From NCBI RefSeq assembly GCF_021026315.1, contig NZ_JAJNCX010000013.1, positions 1 to 64,000 on the forward strand: a stretch of 64,000 bases of DNA, written 5' to 3'. The DNA comes from Rhizobium sp. C4 (GTDB lineage: Bacteria; Pseudomonadota; Alphaproteobacteria; Rhizobiales; Rhizobiaceae). Each line of letters opens with the position of its first letter. The stretch's first letter is position 1. The notes below the pieces were generated by a model that worked only from the letters and a program-made list of their open reading frames with translations, was not told where the DNA came from and ran no database searches. Below, one piece after another: positions 1-7,918 of the stretch. Position numbers and translations under genes: made by a program.

Positions 1-106
1 GCGCTCCATCAGTGGCCTCTGGAACACAATTGGGCGCGTCCTCAAACTCTTCACGCCAAACGAATGCCAGAACTATTTCGCCGCCGCTGGATACGATGCA
101 ACATGA
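1..106 (+). CDS. IS630-family transposase, C-terminal end (cut by window edge)
   Basis: Only the last 34 codons are visible, in the frame that begins at base 2 and stops at TGA 104-106. The visible peptide contains LWNTIGRVLKLFTPNEC and ends NYFAAAGYDAT, which matches the typical C-terminus of IS630-type DDE transposases (a W..IGR..LF.P.EC.NYF.AAGY pattern known from that family). The catalytic part lies outside the window, so it cannot be said whether the element is intact. It is followed by an AT-richer gene-free stretch, as expected at the edge of an insertion. Confidence 0.75.
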   Translation, partial: RSISGLWNTIGRVLKLFTPNECQNYFAAAGYDAT

Positions 107-519
107 TCGGATTCCGATCTAGTACAAATTACGCAGCGATGACTGGTTCAGCCAGCCCAAGCCTAATATCGCTCCTCCGCTTAAAAAGGAAACTCAATCA
201 GATTTCTTTTCTGACCACCATACAAAGCTAGTGACTTCAGGTTATGGCTGAAAACCGGGCCGAGCTTCGTCAGATCGACTTGTTGAAAAACTATTAAGCT
301 TGTGCTTTTCCCTTTCTCTTTCACGCCAACCAATTTGTAGATAAACACGATCGGGGCTTGTATACCTGTATCAAATCCAAGCCTTGGAATTTAAACGATC
401 CCTACCGAAAACTCCAAAAGATAAAAATGGCTTTACAAAGATAATTCAATGACATATTTGTTCGTATCTTGATGGCCAGTGGCGTGCCACCTTCCCCACC
501 CATAAAAACGAAGTTCGTC
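107..519. other. gene-free stretch downstream of the transposase
   Basis: About 410 bases with lower GC than the neighbouring genes. I find no ORF with a plausible start, ribosome binding site and rhizobial codon use on either strand; the 82-codon minus-strand frame at 402-650 runs into the flavin reductase gene and looks like chance. The right-hand terminal inverted repeat of the IS630 element should lie near its left end, but it cannot be defined without the left end of the element. Confidence 0.5.
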
Positions 520-1131
520 TTACGTGATCGGCCAGTTCGGGCGGAAAAGTTCGAACACGTCGCCCGCATCGCAATAATCCATGTAGCCCAGACGACCGAG
601 CGGCCGAACAAGGCCCATGTCGATTCGGCCATTCTTGATCGCCTCATCACGGATATGGACGCCGACGACCTGGCCGATGATCATCGTGTTCTCCGATTCG
701 ATCCCATCGAGGCCGACAAGCCGCTTCACCTCGACCACCCGGCATTCCAGCGCCGCATAGGCCTCCGCGACCACGGGTGCATCGACAAGCTGCCCGGTGA
801 CCGGGGTGAGACCGGCGAGCGCGAATTCGTCGATTTCAGGCGGCGCGGAAGCCGAGCTCAGGTTCATCGCATCCAGGAGCGCACGGCCGGCAAGGTTCGT
901 GGTGAATACGCCGGTCTCCTCGGCATTCCTCTGGCTGTCCTTGCGCCCGCTGGACGAAAACATGACGAGCGGCGGGCGGTCCGCAATCGCAGCGAAGAAG
1001 GAATAGGGCGCGAGATTGAGCGCGCCCGCCTTCGACTTCGTGCCGATCCAGCCGATCGGGCGCGGCGACACGATCGCCTTGAAGGGATCGTGTTTCAGAA
1101 GCGGCGGACGCTGCCCGGTCTCGTAGAACAT
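520..1131 (-). CDS. flavin reductase family protein (FMN-binding split barrel)
   Basis: A 203-aa protein beginning MFYETGQRPPLLKHDPFKAI. The segment VSPRPIGWIGT near residues 22-32, followed by NLAPYSFFAAI and PPLVMFSSSGRKDS, is the usual signature of the DIM6/NTAB-type flavin reductase fold that binds FMN. The ATG at 1131 is preferred over longer upstream frames because it lies 5 bases after the stop of the nitroreductase gene and gives the family's normal length. Both genes are probably one transcript, so the pair suggests an NAD(P)H-dependent flavin or nitro/quinone reduction function. The substrate cannot be told from sequence. Confidence 0.85.
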   Translation of the reverse strand: MFYETGQRPPLLKHDPFKAIVSPRPIGWIGTKSKAGALNLAPYSFFAAIADRPPLVMFSSSGRKDSQRNAEETGVFTTNLAGRALLDAMNLSSASAPPEIDEFALAGLTPVTGQLVDAPVVAEAYAALECRVVEVKRLVGLDGIESENTMIIGQVVGVHIRDEAIKNGRIDMGLVRPLGRLGYMDYCDAGDVFELFRPNWPIT

Positions 1132-1136
1132 GGGTC

Positions 1137-1715
1137 TCAGCCCTCCATCCAGGTGACCTTGTCGGACAGTTCCGGGCGCGGCCGCTCGACCACCGGAAAA
1201 TCCGTCGACCCGATATGGATGAAGCCCGCAACCTTCTCGCCGGGCTGCACGCCGAGCAGCGGAAACGCCCGCTCGTCGAAGGCGAACCATTCGGACAGCC
1301 AGTTCGCCACATATCCATGCGCATTGGCCGCCATGAGGACATTGAGGCAAAGTGCGCCGGCCGACATCACCTGCTCCCATTCAGGGACTTTGACGTGCGG
1401 CGCGGCGGTGCTGATCACGCCGATCACGACGGGGGCACGGGTGAAGCGGCAGCGCTCCACCTGGATCATTTCACCGGAAAGCTTCGGATCGCGCTCCAGC
1501 GCCATCTTGAGCAGTTCTTCGCCGATCTCAGCGCGGATGGCGCCCGTGTAGACGATGAAACGCCACGGCGCGATCTTGCCATGGTCGGGCACGCGCACTG
1601 CAAGCCTGAGGATATCCTCGATCCCTGCCCTGTCCGGCCCCGGCTCACGCATCTGGAAAGCCGGGATCGACCGGCGGACCTTGAGATAGTCGATGAGTGC
1701 GGGATTGGCGTCCAT
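1137..1715 (-). CDS. nitroreductase family protein
   Basis: A 192-aa FMN-dependent oxidoreductase of the nitroreductase fold. N-terminal RRSIPAFQ and [10 protein letters not shown] around residue 45 are the family's FMN-binding and substrate-pocket segments, and [10 protein letters not shown] with GFIHIGS near the C-terminus is typical of the YdjA-like branch. The start at 1715 has an AGAGGA ribosome binding site; the frame remains open upstream but without family sequence. It overlaps nothing, is followed after 5 bases by a flavin reductase gene, and is divergent from the secreted protein at 1913. Physiological substrate unknown. Confidence 0.85.
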   Translation of the reverse strand: MDANPALIDYLKVRRSIPAFQMREPGPDRAGIEDILRLAVRVPDHGKIAPWRFIVYTGAIRAEIGEELLKMALERDPKLSGEMIQVERCRFTRAPVVIGVISTAAPHVKVPEWEQVMSAGALCLNVLMAANAHGYVANWLSEWFAFDERAFPLLGVQPGEKVAGFIHIGSTDFPVVERPRPELSDKVTWMEG

Positions 1716-1912
1716 GGCATGTCCTCTTTCACGTGTCTTTGAAACGCTTATCGCCGAGCGCCCGCGCCCATGCAAGGCACCCGGGGCTGAACACTGCGTC
1801 GCGGCCATCAAATTGCCAGACCGTGGCGCTTTATGCTCGCATCCGCAGAATTGGCTATGATATGACAGCACCGGTTTCGGCCACGCCGGGTTGCGGCTTC
1901 AAGCAGGACGAC

Positions 1913-2932
1913 ATGACGCGCATCAATTCCACAGCTTCTCTGGCGATCGCCACGGCCCTGCTGGTCGCCCTGACGCCGTCATGGGCGGCTGCCGTCGATC
2001 CGTTTGCCGCGTCTCCGAGTGGCGAGCCGAAGCTGAAGCTGCCGGGAATCAACAGTTTTTCTCCAGCTGGCGAACCGCCGGCCGTCCCAAAGGATGCGCG
2101 CACGGTGCGCTGCGACGCCAAGCTCACGGCCAACGGCCCGGCCATGCAGAACGGCATATCCTGGCATGTCTTTTCCGCCATTCCCGGCCAGGATGGCAAG
2201 TTGCAGCTCATTGCCGCCTCGGACGGCGGCTCGCACACCTTTCGCCTCGCCCCGGGCGACTACTTCCTCAACGCCGCCTTCGGCCGCGCGACCGCAACGA
2301 AGCGCTTCACCGTGCCGGCGAGCGGCGACGTCCCCAACCAGGAACTGGTGCTGGACGCCGGCGGCATCGTGCTGCACGCGGTTTCGGGCAGCGACACCAA
2401 GATCCCGGACAAGGACCTGAAATTCTCCATCTATACCAATGACGTTCAGGACGATGGCGAACGCGGGCTTGTCATGCAGGATGTGGCGCCCAACAGCGTC
2501 GTCCGGCTCAATTCCGGCACCTATCATGTGGTCTCGACCTATGGCAGCCTGAATGCCGTCATCCGCGCCGACATCCAGATCGCCGCCGGCAAGCTGACAC
2601 AGGCGACCATCCAGCACCGCGCCGCGCGCATCACCTTCAAGCTTGTCTCGAGCGTTGGCGGCGAAGCCATTGCGGATACGGCGTGGTCGATCCTGACGGC
2701 CTCCGGCGACATCATCGCCGAAAATGTCGGCGCCTTCGCCACCATGGTCCTGTCGGAAGGCAACTACACGGCCGTCGCCCGCAACAAGGACAAGATCTAC
2801 CAGCGCGATTTCGAGGTGAAGGCGGGACGCAACAGCGATGTCGAGCTGCTGCTCGGCCGTGACGACGCCAACCAGAACCAGATCCCGCAGGGCGCCGCCA
2901 GCACGGCCGCCGAAATGGCCTCCCCCGACTGA
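1913..2932 (+). CDS. secreted hypothetical protein with N-terminal signal peptide
   Basis: A 339-aa protein. The start at 1913 places MTRINSTASLAIATALLV directly at the N-terminus, with a hydrophobic core and an Ala-rich AAAVDP cleavage region, a standard Sec signal peptide; an in-frame ATG at 1862 would bury it. The mature part has repeated short beta-rich segments (for example GGSHTFRLAPGDYFLNAAFG, SGTYHVVSTYG and EGNYTAVARN) that resemble carboxypeptidase-regulatory-like or Ig-like units. The final residues are Asn/Gln/Ala rich. No catalytic motif is seen. It is divergently transcribed from the nitroreductase gene and convergent with tig. Function unknown. Confidence 0.8.
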   Translation: MTRINSTASLAIATALLVALTPSWAAAVDPFAASPSGEPKLKLPGINSFSPAGEPPAVPKDARTVRCDAKLTANGPAMQNGISWHVFSAIPGQDGKLQLIAASDGGSHTFRLAPGDYFLNAAFGRATATKRFTVPASGDVPNQELVLDAGGIVLHAVSGSDTKIPDKDLKFSIYTNDVQDDGERGLVMQDVAPNSVVRLNSGTYHVVSTYGSLNAVIRADIQIAAGKLTQATIQHRAARITFKLVSSVGGEAIADTAWSILTASGDIIAENVGAFATMVLSEGNYTAVARNKDKIYQRDFEVKAGRNSDVELLLGRDDANQNQIPQGAASTAAEMASPD

Positions 2933-3004
2933 CCTGACCCATCGGCCTGCAATCAGGCCACGGCTGGCCCGTTTCAGCCCGACATGGATTTCAAACACCC
3001 GAAA

Positions 3005-3037
3005 CAAAAAAAGGCGGCCCGCAAGGACCGCCTTTTC
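3005..3037 (-). terminator. rho-independent terminator of tig
   Basis: GC-rich stem (GGCGG with CCGCC, flanked by A-run and T-run) between the ends of two convergent genes. Read on the minus strand the stem is followed by a run of seven T residues, so it suits tig. The A/T flanks on both sides mean it may also work for the secreted protein gene on the plus strand. Confidence 0.8.
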
Positions 3038-3062
3038 AAATTCACGGAGAGATTGCCGACGA

Positions 3063-4559
3063 TTACTCGTCAGCAGCCTTCTTCTTGGCCGGAGCCTTCT
3101 TCTTGGCAGCCGGCTTGTCTTCAGAAGCAGCCTCATCGGCAGAAGCCTCTTCAGCAGCGGCTTCCTTCTTGGCAGCAGCCTTCTTCTTCGGAGCAGACTT
3201 CTTGGCCTCAGACTTGCCTTCGGCTTCGTCGTCAGCGAGCAGCTCTTCCTTGGAGACCTTCTTGTCCGTGACAGAGATCTCGTTCAGCAGATGGTCGATG
3301 ACCTTCTCTTCGAAGATCGGTGCGCGCAGCGAAGCGGCAGCACCGGGCGTGTTGCGGAAGTAGTCCAGGATTTCCTTCTCCTGGCCGGGGAACTGGCGCA
3401 GCTGTGCGAAGAGCGACTGCTGCATTTCCTCGTCGGAGACTTCGATCTTGGCCTTGTCGCCGATTTCGGAAAGAACGAGGCCGAGACGAACGCGACGCTG
3501 TGCGAGCTTGTTATACTCTTCGCGCGCGGCTTCTTCGGTCGTGTCTTCGTCAGCAAAGGTCTTGCCGGACTGTGCGAGATCGGTGTTGATCTGGCGCCAG
3601 ATGTTGTCGAACTCTGCCGAAACCAGCTTCTCAGGCGTTGCGAAGTCGTACATTTCGTCGAGCTGGTCGAGGATCTGACGCTTCAGCTTCTGGCGGGTGA
3701 CCGAGCCATACTGGCTTTCGAGCTGGCTGCGAACGATTTCGCGGAGCTTCTCGGCGGATTCGAGGCCGAGCTTGGTGGCCAGTTCGTCGTTGATCTCGAC
3801 GTCCTTGGAGGCAGCCACGTCCTTGACCTTGATGTCGAAGGTGGCGTCCTTGCCAGCAAGGTTGGCAGCCGGATAGTCAGCCGGGAAGGTTACGTTGATG
3901 ACCTTTTCATCGCCAGCCTTGACGCCGACGAGCTGGTCTTCGAAGCCCGGGATGAAGCGGTTGGAGCCGATGACGAGTTCTGCGTCTTCGTCCTTGCCGC
4001 CGTCGAAGGCAACGCCGTCAACCTTGCCGAGGTAGTCCATGGTGACGCGGTCGCCCTGAGCGGCCTTGCCCTTCTTGGTCTCGTAGGTCTTGGCGCTTTC
4101 GGCGATCTGCAGGACCTGCGTGTCGACTTCCTCGTCGGCAATGTCGACAACTTCGCGCGTGACCTTGATGGACGAGACGTCCTTGATTTCGAACTTCGGG
4201 ATCACTTCGTAAGCGATCGTGAATTCGAAATCGGCTTCAGCGGCCAGGATCTTGTCGGCTTCCGACTCGTCCTCGGTCATCGTGATGTCCGGCTGCGTCG
4301 CGGACTTTTCGCCGCGCTCGGTCAGGATTTCGTTCGGACGAACGCGGACGATCTCGTTGACCAGTTCGGCCATGACCGACTTGCCATACAGCTTCTTGAG
4401 CTGTGCGAACGGCACCTTGCCCGGACGGAAACCGTTGATCCGGACGCGATCCTTCACACCCTCAAGGCGCTCGTTCATCTGAGCTTCCATGTCCTTGGCC
4501 GGGATGACGACCTTGATTTCGCGCTTCAGCCCTTCAGCGAGCGTTTCGATTACCTGCAT
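3063..4559 (-). CDS. tig: trigger factor (ribosome-associated chaperone/PPIase)
   Basis: A 498-aa protein. The N-terminal ribosome-binding domain carries GFRPGKVP (family signature GFRxGKxP) near residue 45. A central FKBP-type peptidyl-prolyl isomerase domain follows ([20 protein letters not shown], with [11 protein letters not shown]), then the helical C-domain. The last ~50 residues are an Ala/Lys/Glu-rich tail beyond the usual length of E. coli Tig (432 aa); such tails occur in alphaproteobacterial homologues. The ATG at 4559 has a GAAGG ribosome binding site; a longer frame to 4598 lacks family sequence. It acts on nascent chains at the ribosome exit tunnel. A tRNA-Leu gene lies just upstream on the same strand. 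Confidence 0.97.
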   Translation of the reverse strand: MQVIETLAEGLKREIKVVIPAKDMEAQMNERLEGVKDRVRINGFRPGKVPFAQLKKLYGKSVMAELVNEIVRVRPNEILTERGEKSATQPDITMTEDESEADKILAAEADFEFTIAYEVIPKFEIKDVSSIKVTREVVDIADEEVDTQVLQIAESAKTYETKKGKAAQGDRVTMDYLGKVDGVAFDGGKDEDAELVIGSNRFIPGFEDQLVGVKAGDEKVINVTFPADYPAANLAGKDATFDIKVKDVAASKDVEINDELATKLGLESAEKLREIVRSQLESQYGSVTRQKLKRQILDQLDEMYDFATPEKLVSAEFDNIWRQINTDLAQSGKTFADEDTTEEAAREEYNKLAQRRVRLGLVLSEIGDKAKIEVSDEEMQQSLFAQLRQFPGQEKEILDYFRNTPGAAASLRAPIFEEKVIDHLLNEISVTDKKVSKEELLADDEAEGKSEAKKSAPKKKAAAKKEAAAEEASADEAASEDKPAAKKKAPAKKKAADE

Positions 4560-4755
4560 GTCTAAACCTTCATTTCCAAGCGGCGGCGCGTGTATCAAGC
4601 CTCAAATGTCGCGAGGCGCGCTGCCGGAACCTCGATTTGCCGGAGTGGCTTCTATGCAAATTCCGGGCGCTTTGGCAAGCAAAATGGCGCATACTGCGCG
4701 CAAAAGCCCGATTATATCTACGAGCGCCGCCTGCCAATCTGCCACATTATATATA

Positions 4756-4840
4756 TGGTGCGGGTAGAGGGACTCGAACCCCCACGCCTTTCAGCGGTGG
4801 AACCTAAATCCACTGCGTCTACCAATTCCGCCATACCCGC
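4756..4840 (-). tRNA. tRNA-Leu (anticodon UAG)
   Basis: On the minus strand an 85-nt cloverleaf starts GCGGGTATGGCGGAATTGG and ends in an encoded CCA. The acceptor stem pairs GCGGGTA with TACCCGC, the T-arm carries GGTTCGAGTCC, and the anticodon loop TTTAGGT sits between GTGGA and TCCAC, giving anticodon UAG. The long variable arm is typical for leucine tRNAs. Confidence 0.97.
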
Positions 4841-5061
4841 CCCCGGAGCTGACCCGCACCTCTCCTCAAGGTGCCGGCCCGCACGGAAGCCGCCTCTATA
4901 TCACCCGTCATGAAGATCGCAACAAAAAATAGCGCGTTTCACACGCGTATCGCTGCCTCCCCTCCCTATATCTAAGGGGTCGGGACCTCGGGGCCTTTAG
5001 GACAGTTTTAAGAGAGGCGCGTTATCGTCACCCAAGATGATAGACAAAAGCCATGCGAATG
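4841..5061. other. intergenic stretch between tRNA-Leu and the NfeR1-like RNA
   Basis: No coding frame is credible here. It should hold the tRNA-Leu promoter (minus strand). A weak stem-loop lies around 4977-5001 (CTAAGG with CCTTTAG). Nothing else is recognised. Confidence 0.5.
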
Positions 5062-5118
5062 ATGCATGCCACGTATGTTTATTTCGCACTGCACAAAACG
5101 GAATGAACGATCTATATT
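5062..5118 (+). promoter_or_regulatory. promoter module of the NfeR1-like RNA
   Basis: Contains ATGCAT at 5062-5067, then exactly 18 bases, GCACTGCACA at 5086-5095, then exactly 17 bases, and TATATT at 5113-5118. The last six bases of the middle box (TGCACA) and TATATT have normal sigma-70 spacing. The same three boxes with the same two spacings recur before the second DUF1127 gene (6006-6062). From the literature I recall that nfeR1 promoters of alphaproteobacteria carry a conserved motif; that this is the same motif is inference. Predicted transcription start near 5125. Confidence 0.6.
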
Positions 5119-5124
5119 CAGATC

Positions 5125-5292
5125 ATCAGGACGGCGCAGTGAACTGCAGAACGATCTGAAACGCGAAATTGGAATTCGAGACTGCCTACTCCTCCTCCCA
5201 GGGCGTCTCGTTTATGACTGACAACACTCCTCCTCCCAGTTGTCAGTCGCTTATATGACGCCCGCCGCACCTCCTCCCGCGGCGGGCGTTAT
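5125..5292 (+). ncRNA. nfeR1: NfeR1/alpha-r14-type small RNA with three anti-Shine-Dalgarno hairpins
   Basis: Three consecutive perfect or near-perfect stem-loops each expose CCTCCTCCC in the loop. Hairpin 1 is 5177-5210 (loop motif 5191-5199); hairpin 2 is 5216-5248 with a perfect 10-bp stem (motif 5229-5237); hairpin 3 is 5258-5289 with a perfect 11-bp stem (motif 5270-5278), followed by TATAATTT and probably acting as terminator. The stems differ completely in sequence while the loops are identical, which is strong evidence for selection on RNA. Three identical unpaired anti-SD motifs are the hallmark described for Sinorhizobium meliloti NfeR1, a salt- and symbiosis-related translational repressor. 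The 5' end is uncertain: 5117-5160 contains a further inverted repeat (TTCAGATC with GATCTGAA) overlapping the -10 box, so the RNA may start later, near 5165-5175. Confidence 0.85.
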
Positions 5293-5649
5293 AATTTCCG
5301 GACCCCACTTCCCCAATTCTTCCCGTTGACGCGAAAAGCCGGCCATACAATCACTGGCCAGAACGGAACGTACATTCCGTTGGCCGACTTCCGGTTCGCA
5401 CACGCACGCGCAGAAGACGCTTTCATCGGCAAGGTGACGCCCAGCGCACAGCCATTCGGCGAGCAGGCGGAAAACTGCACCCGCCGAAAATTCCTTAACA
5501 AATTCTTATCCTTGCGCGACGCCATGCATCTGACGCATGGGTGATCTGCCGGATTTGCGCTTTATCATTGCTGCGCCGCAACATATAACGGTGATCAGAG
5601 ATGAAGAGGCAGCCAAACGTGTTGCCAAACCTGAAAGAAGGATAAGGCC
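5293..5649. other. leader/intergenic region between the small RNA and the first DUF1127 gene
   Basis: No convincing ORF; two 70-80-codon frames on opposite strands overlap each other and have no ribosome binding site. It contains a bulged hairpin at 5356-5385 (GGCC..AACGGAA with TTCCGTTGGCC), a copy of ATGCAT at 5524-5529, and TATAAC at 5584-5589 as a possible -10 box for the DUF1127 gene at 5650. Confidence 0.45.
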
Positions 5650-5793
5650 ATGAACATTGCTCGCTCTTTTGCTAACTGGCGCAAGTATCGTCAGACCGTT
5701 GTCGAACTCGACCGTATGTCGAACCGCGAACTGACCGACCTCGGCATCGCCCGTTCGGAAATCCAGCGCGTCGCCCGCGCCGCCGTCCGCTAA
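5650..5793 (+). CDS. DUF1127 small arginine-rich protein (first copy)
   Basis: A 47-aa protein beginning MNIARSFANWRKYRQT and containing LDRMSNRELTDLGIARSEI, the core L..LS..EL.DIG..R..I pattern of DUF1127 (YjiS-like) proteins. It is rich in Arg (about 1 in 6). The ATG has AAGGA 7 bases upstream and a strong terminator follows. Such proteins are implicated in RNA-related stress and nutrient regulation in Rhodobacter and Agrobacterium, but no molecular role can be read from this sequence. It lies 360 bp downstream of the NfeR1-like RNA and about 360 bp upstream of a second copy of identical length. Confidence 0.9.
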   Translation: MNIARSFANWRKYRQTVVELDRMSNRELTDLGIARSEIQRVARAAVR

Positions 5794-5816
5794 TCGGCAC
5801 AAACACTTTCCCCTAG

Positions 5817-5850
5817 AAAAGCCCCGCCGGCTCAGCCCGCGGGGCTTTTT
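5817..5850 (+). terminator. rho-independent terminator after the first DUF1127 gene
   Basis: Stem AAAAGCCCCGC with GCGGGGCTTTTT, loop of about 11 bases, ending in a T-run and lying 24 bases past the stop codon. Confidence 0.9.
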
Positions 5851-6005
5851 GTTGCCCATAGTCTTGCCACGACCTCGCCCAACTCTTTAACATTCTGTTA
5901 AAATTGGCATTTTAGATTCATAGCGACGCGCAATGGCTCAGAAGCGACATGCATCGCTGCCTATTTTCGCACCAGCGATTGCGACTTGAGCAAGCAATTG
6001 CACAA
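5851..6005. other. intergenic region before the second DUF1127 gene
   Basis: No ORF. Contains a small inverted repeat TTAAC-ATTCT-GTTAA near 5887-5901 and one ATGCAT at 5949-5954. The promoter module of the next gene begins with a second ATGCAT at 6006. Confidence 0.4.
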
Positions 6006-6062
6006 ATGCATAGCAGACGCTGAAATTCCGCACTGCACATTGCCGCTGCGATGCACTATATG
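6006..6062 (+). promoter_or_regulatory. promoter module of the second DUF1127 gene, matching that of the small RNA
   Basis: ATGCAT 6006-6011, 18 bases, GCACTGCACA 6030-6039, 17 bases, TATATG 6057-6062. Box sequences and both spacer lengths are identical to the module at 5062-5118, while the spacer sequences differ apart from a short AT..TC match before the middle box. This indicates the two transcripts answer to the same regulator. Confidence 0.6.
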
Positions 6063-6151
6063 AACCTCATCGAAGGACCACAGCGATGACGGGGCGGTTA
6101 TGCGACGCATACCGGCGCATGTGGATCTCGAAAACCATTGAGGAAACGACC

Positions 6152-6295
6152 ATGAACCCGATCCGTCTTGCCAAGAACTGGCTGTCCTACCGCCGCACGC
6201 TGTCCGAACTGAGCAACCTGCCCTCGCACACGCTCAGCGACATCGGCCTGACGCGTTATGACATCCGTATGGTTGCTGCCCGCCAGGCACGCTGA
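6152..6295 (+). CDS. DUF1127 small protein (second copy)
   Basis: A 47-aa protein with LSYRRTLSELSNLPSHTLSD followed by IGLTRYDIRMVAARQAR, the DUF1127 core. Same length as the copy at 5650 but clearly diverged. The ATG at 6152 is chosen because GAGGAAAC precedes it; the frame stays open to 6086 but the upstream residues are not family-like. A leader of about 85 nt is expected from the promoter at 6006-6062. Stands alone as a monocistronic unit ending in a hairpin. Confidence 0.9.
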   Translation: MNPIRLAKNWLSYRRTLSELSNLPSHTLSDIGLTRYDIRMVAARQAR

Positions 6296-6323
6296 ACCAT
6301 CCGATCATAAGACGCATGTCCGC

Positions 6324-6350
6324 AACGGCGCCAACAGGGCGCCGTTTCGA
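6324..6350 (+). terminator. hairpin terminator after the second DUF1127 gene
   Basis: Perfect 9-bp stem AACGGCGCC with GGCGCCGTT around a 5-base loop, followed by a short T-rich tail. Confidence 0.65.
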
Positions 6351-6425
6351 TTCTGGGGATGCGCTGCGGGGTTGTGATGAATTTTTTGTCGTGCTTGCGC
6401 CCGCGCTCATGATATGGAGCCGCCC

Positions 6426-7844
6426 ATGACAAACATCTTCGCCACCTCCATCTCTCCCGTCCATGTCGTCGGCGGCGGTCTTGCCGGTTCGGAAGCCGCC
6501 TGGCAGCTCGCACGCGCCGGCGTTCCCGTCATTCTGCACGAAATGCGCGGCGTCAAAGGTACGGACGCGCACAAGACCGATGGTCTTGCCGAGCTCGTCT
6601 GCTCCAACTCCTTCCGCTCCGACGATGCCGAGGCGAATGCGGTCGGCGTGATCCATGCCGAGATGCGCATGGCCGGCTCGCTGATCATGTCCTGCGCCGA
6701 CCGGCATCAGGTACCCGCCGGCGGCGCGCTTGCCGTCGACCGCGACGGCTTTTCCGAAGCCGTGACCCGTGCGCTCGAAGCCGAGCCGCTGATCACCATC
6801 GTGCGCGAGGAAATCGACGATCTGCCGCCGGAAGACTGGGACCTCGCCATCGTCGCCACCGGCCCGCTGACATCCACCGGCCTTGCTAAGGCGATCCAGA
6901 AGGCGACCGGCGAAGACCAGCTCGCATTCTTCGACGCCATTGCGCCGATCGTGCATCGCGATTCGATCGACATGGATATCTGCTGGTACCAGTCTCGCTA
7001 CGACAAGGTCGGCCCCGGCGGCACCGGCAAGGACTACATCAACTGCCCGATGGACGAAGAGCAGTACAACGCCTTCGTCGACGCCCTCGTTGCCGGTGAC
7101 AAGACCGGCTTTCACGAATGGGAGGGCACGCCCTATTTCGACGGCTGCCTGCCGATCGAGATCATGGCCGAGCGCGGCCGCGAAACGCTGCGCCACGGCC
7201 CGATGAAGCCGATGGGCCTCACCAACGCGCATAACCCGACCGTCAAGGCCTATGCCGTCGTGCAGCTGCGCCAGGACAATGCGCTCGGCACGCTCTACAA
7301 CATGGTCGGCTTCCAGACGAAGCTGAAATACGGCGCGCAAGCCGAGATCTTCCGCATGATTCCCGGCCTGCAGAATGCCGAATTCGCCCGCCTCGGCGGC
7401 CTGCACCGCAACACCTATATCAATTCGCCCGTCCTGCTCGACCGCTCGCTGACGCTGAAGTCGCGCCCGGGCCTGCGCTTTGCCGGCCAGATCACCGGCT
7501 GCGAAGGCTATGTCGAAAGCGCCAGCATCGGCCTGCTCGCCGGCCGCTTCGCTGCAGCGGAACGGCTTGGCCGCGACATCGTGCCGCCGCCGCCGGAAAC
7601 GGCGCTCGGCGCATTGCTCGGCCACATCACCGGCGGTCATCTCACCACCGACGAAGAACCGGGCAAGCGCTCCTTCCAGCCGATGAACGTCAATTTCGGC
7701 CTGTTCCCGGAACTGGAGCCCGGCTCGATCGTCAGGCCCGAAGGCCTCAAGCGTTTCCGCGGCAAGGACAAGGCAATCGCCAAGAAGAAGGCCATGAGTG
7801 CGCGCGCGCTGAGTGCCTGCAAAGCCTGGCTGGAAACGGCGTAA
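6426..7844 (+). CDS. trmFO: methylenetetrahydrofolate--tRNA-(uracil-5-)-methyltransferase TrmFO
   Basis: A 472-aa flavoprotein that makes m5U54 in the tRNA T-loop using methylene-THF and FADH2. The N-terminus has the FAD-binding [18 protein letters not shown], followed by family-specific [14 protein letters not shown] and [20 protein letters not shown], and near the C-terminus [20 protein letters not shown]. The ATG at 6426 is preferred to 6414 because GGAG sits 5 bases ahead of it. Monocistronic, between the DUF1127 gene and a leftward gene. Confidence 0.96.
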   Translation: MTNIFATSISPVHVVGGGLAGSEAAWQLARAGVPVILHEMRGVKGTDAHKTDGLAELVCSNSFRSDDAEANAVGVIHAEMRMAGSLIMSCADRHQVPAGGALAVDRDGFSEAVTRALEAEPLITIVREEIDDLPPEDWDLAIVATGPLTSTGLAKAIQKATGEDQLAFFDAIAPIVHRDSIDMDICWYQSRYDKVGPGGTGKDYINCPMDEEQYNAFVDALVAGDKTGFHEWEGTPYFDGCLPIEIMAERGRETLRHGPMKPMGLTNAHNPTVKAYAVVQLRQDNALGTLYNMVGFQTKLKYGAQAEIFRMIPGLQNAEFARLGGLHRNTYINSPVLLDRSLTLKSRPGLRFAGQITGCEGYVESASIGLLAGRFAAAERLGRDIVPPPPETALGALLGHITGGHLTTDEEPGKRSFQPMNVNFGLFPELEPGSIVRPEGLKRFRGKDKAIAKKKAMSARALSACKAWLETA

Positions 7845-7918
7845 CGAAAGCCAGTTGTCGCTACGCCTTCACTGCCGCGATCGCACCGTTTCTCCTTGGG
7901 AGCCGTCGCGTCCCGGCA

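Noticed and set aside
469-1551. Plus-strand frame of 360 codons across the flavin reductase and nitroreductase genes
   Set aside because: Both minus-strand proteins match known families; the plus frame does not.
2838-4565. Long plus-strand open frame (575 codons) opposite tig
   Set aside because: It is antisense to trigger factor, whose protein sequence is unmistakable; the frame is open because of high-GC codon bias and gives a low-complexity Leu/Val/Asp-rich product.
4590-4913. Plus-strand 107-codon frame across the tRNA-Leu region
   Set aside because: It reads through a tRNA gene and the tig upstream region, and has no family sequence.
5177-5290. Possible CRISPR array suggested by three regularly spaced CCTCCTCCC repeats
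   Set aside because: The repeat is only 9 bases, each lies in the loop of its own hairpin, spacings are about 38-41 bases because of stems, and no cas genes are present.
5289-5544. Two opposite 70-80-codon frames between the small RNA and the first DUF1127 gene
   Set aside because: They overlap each other, have no ribosome binding site, and the region contains hairpins; no reason to prefer either as coding.
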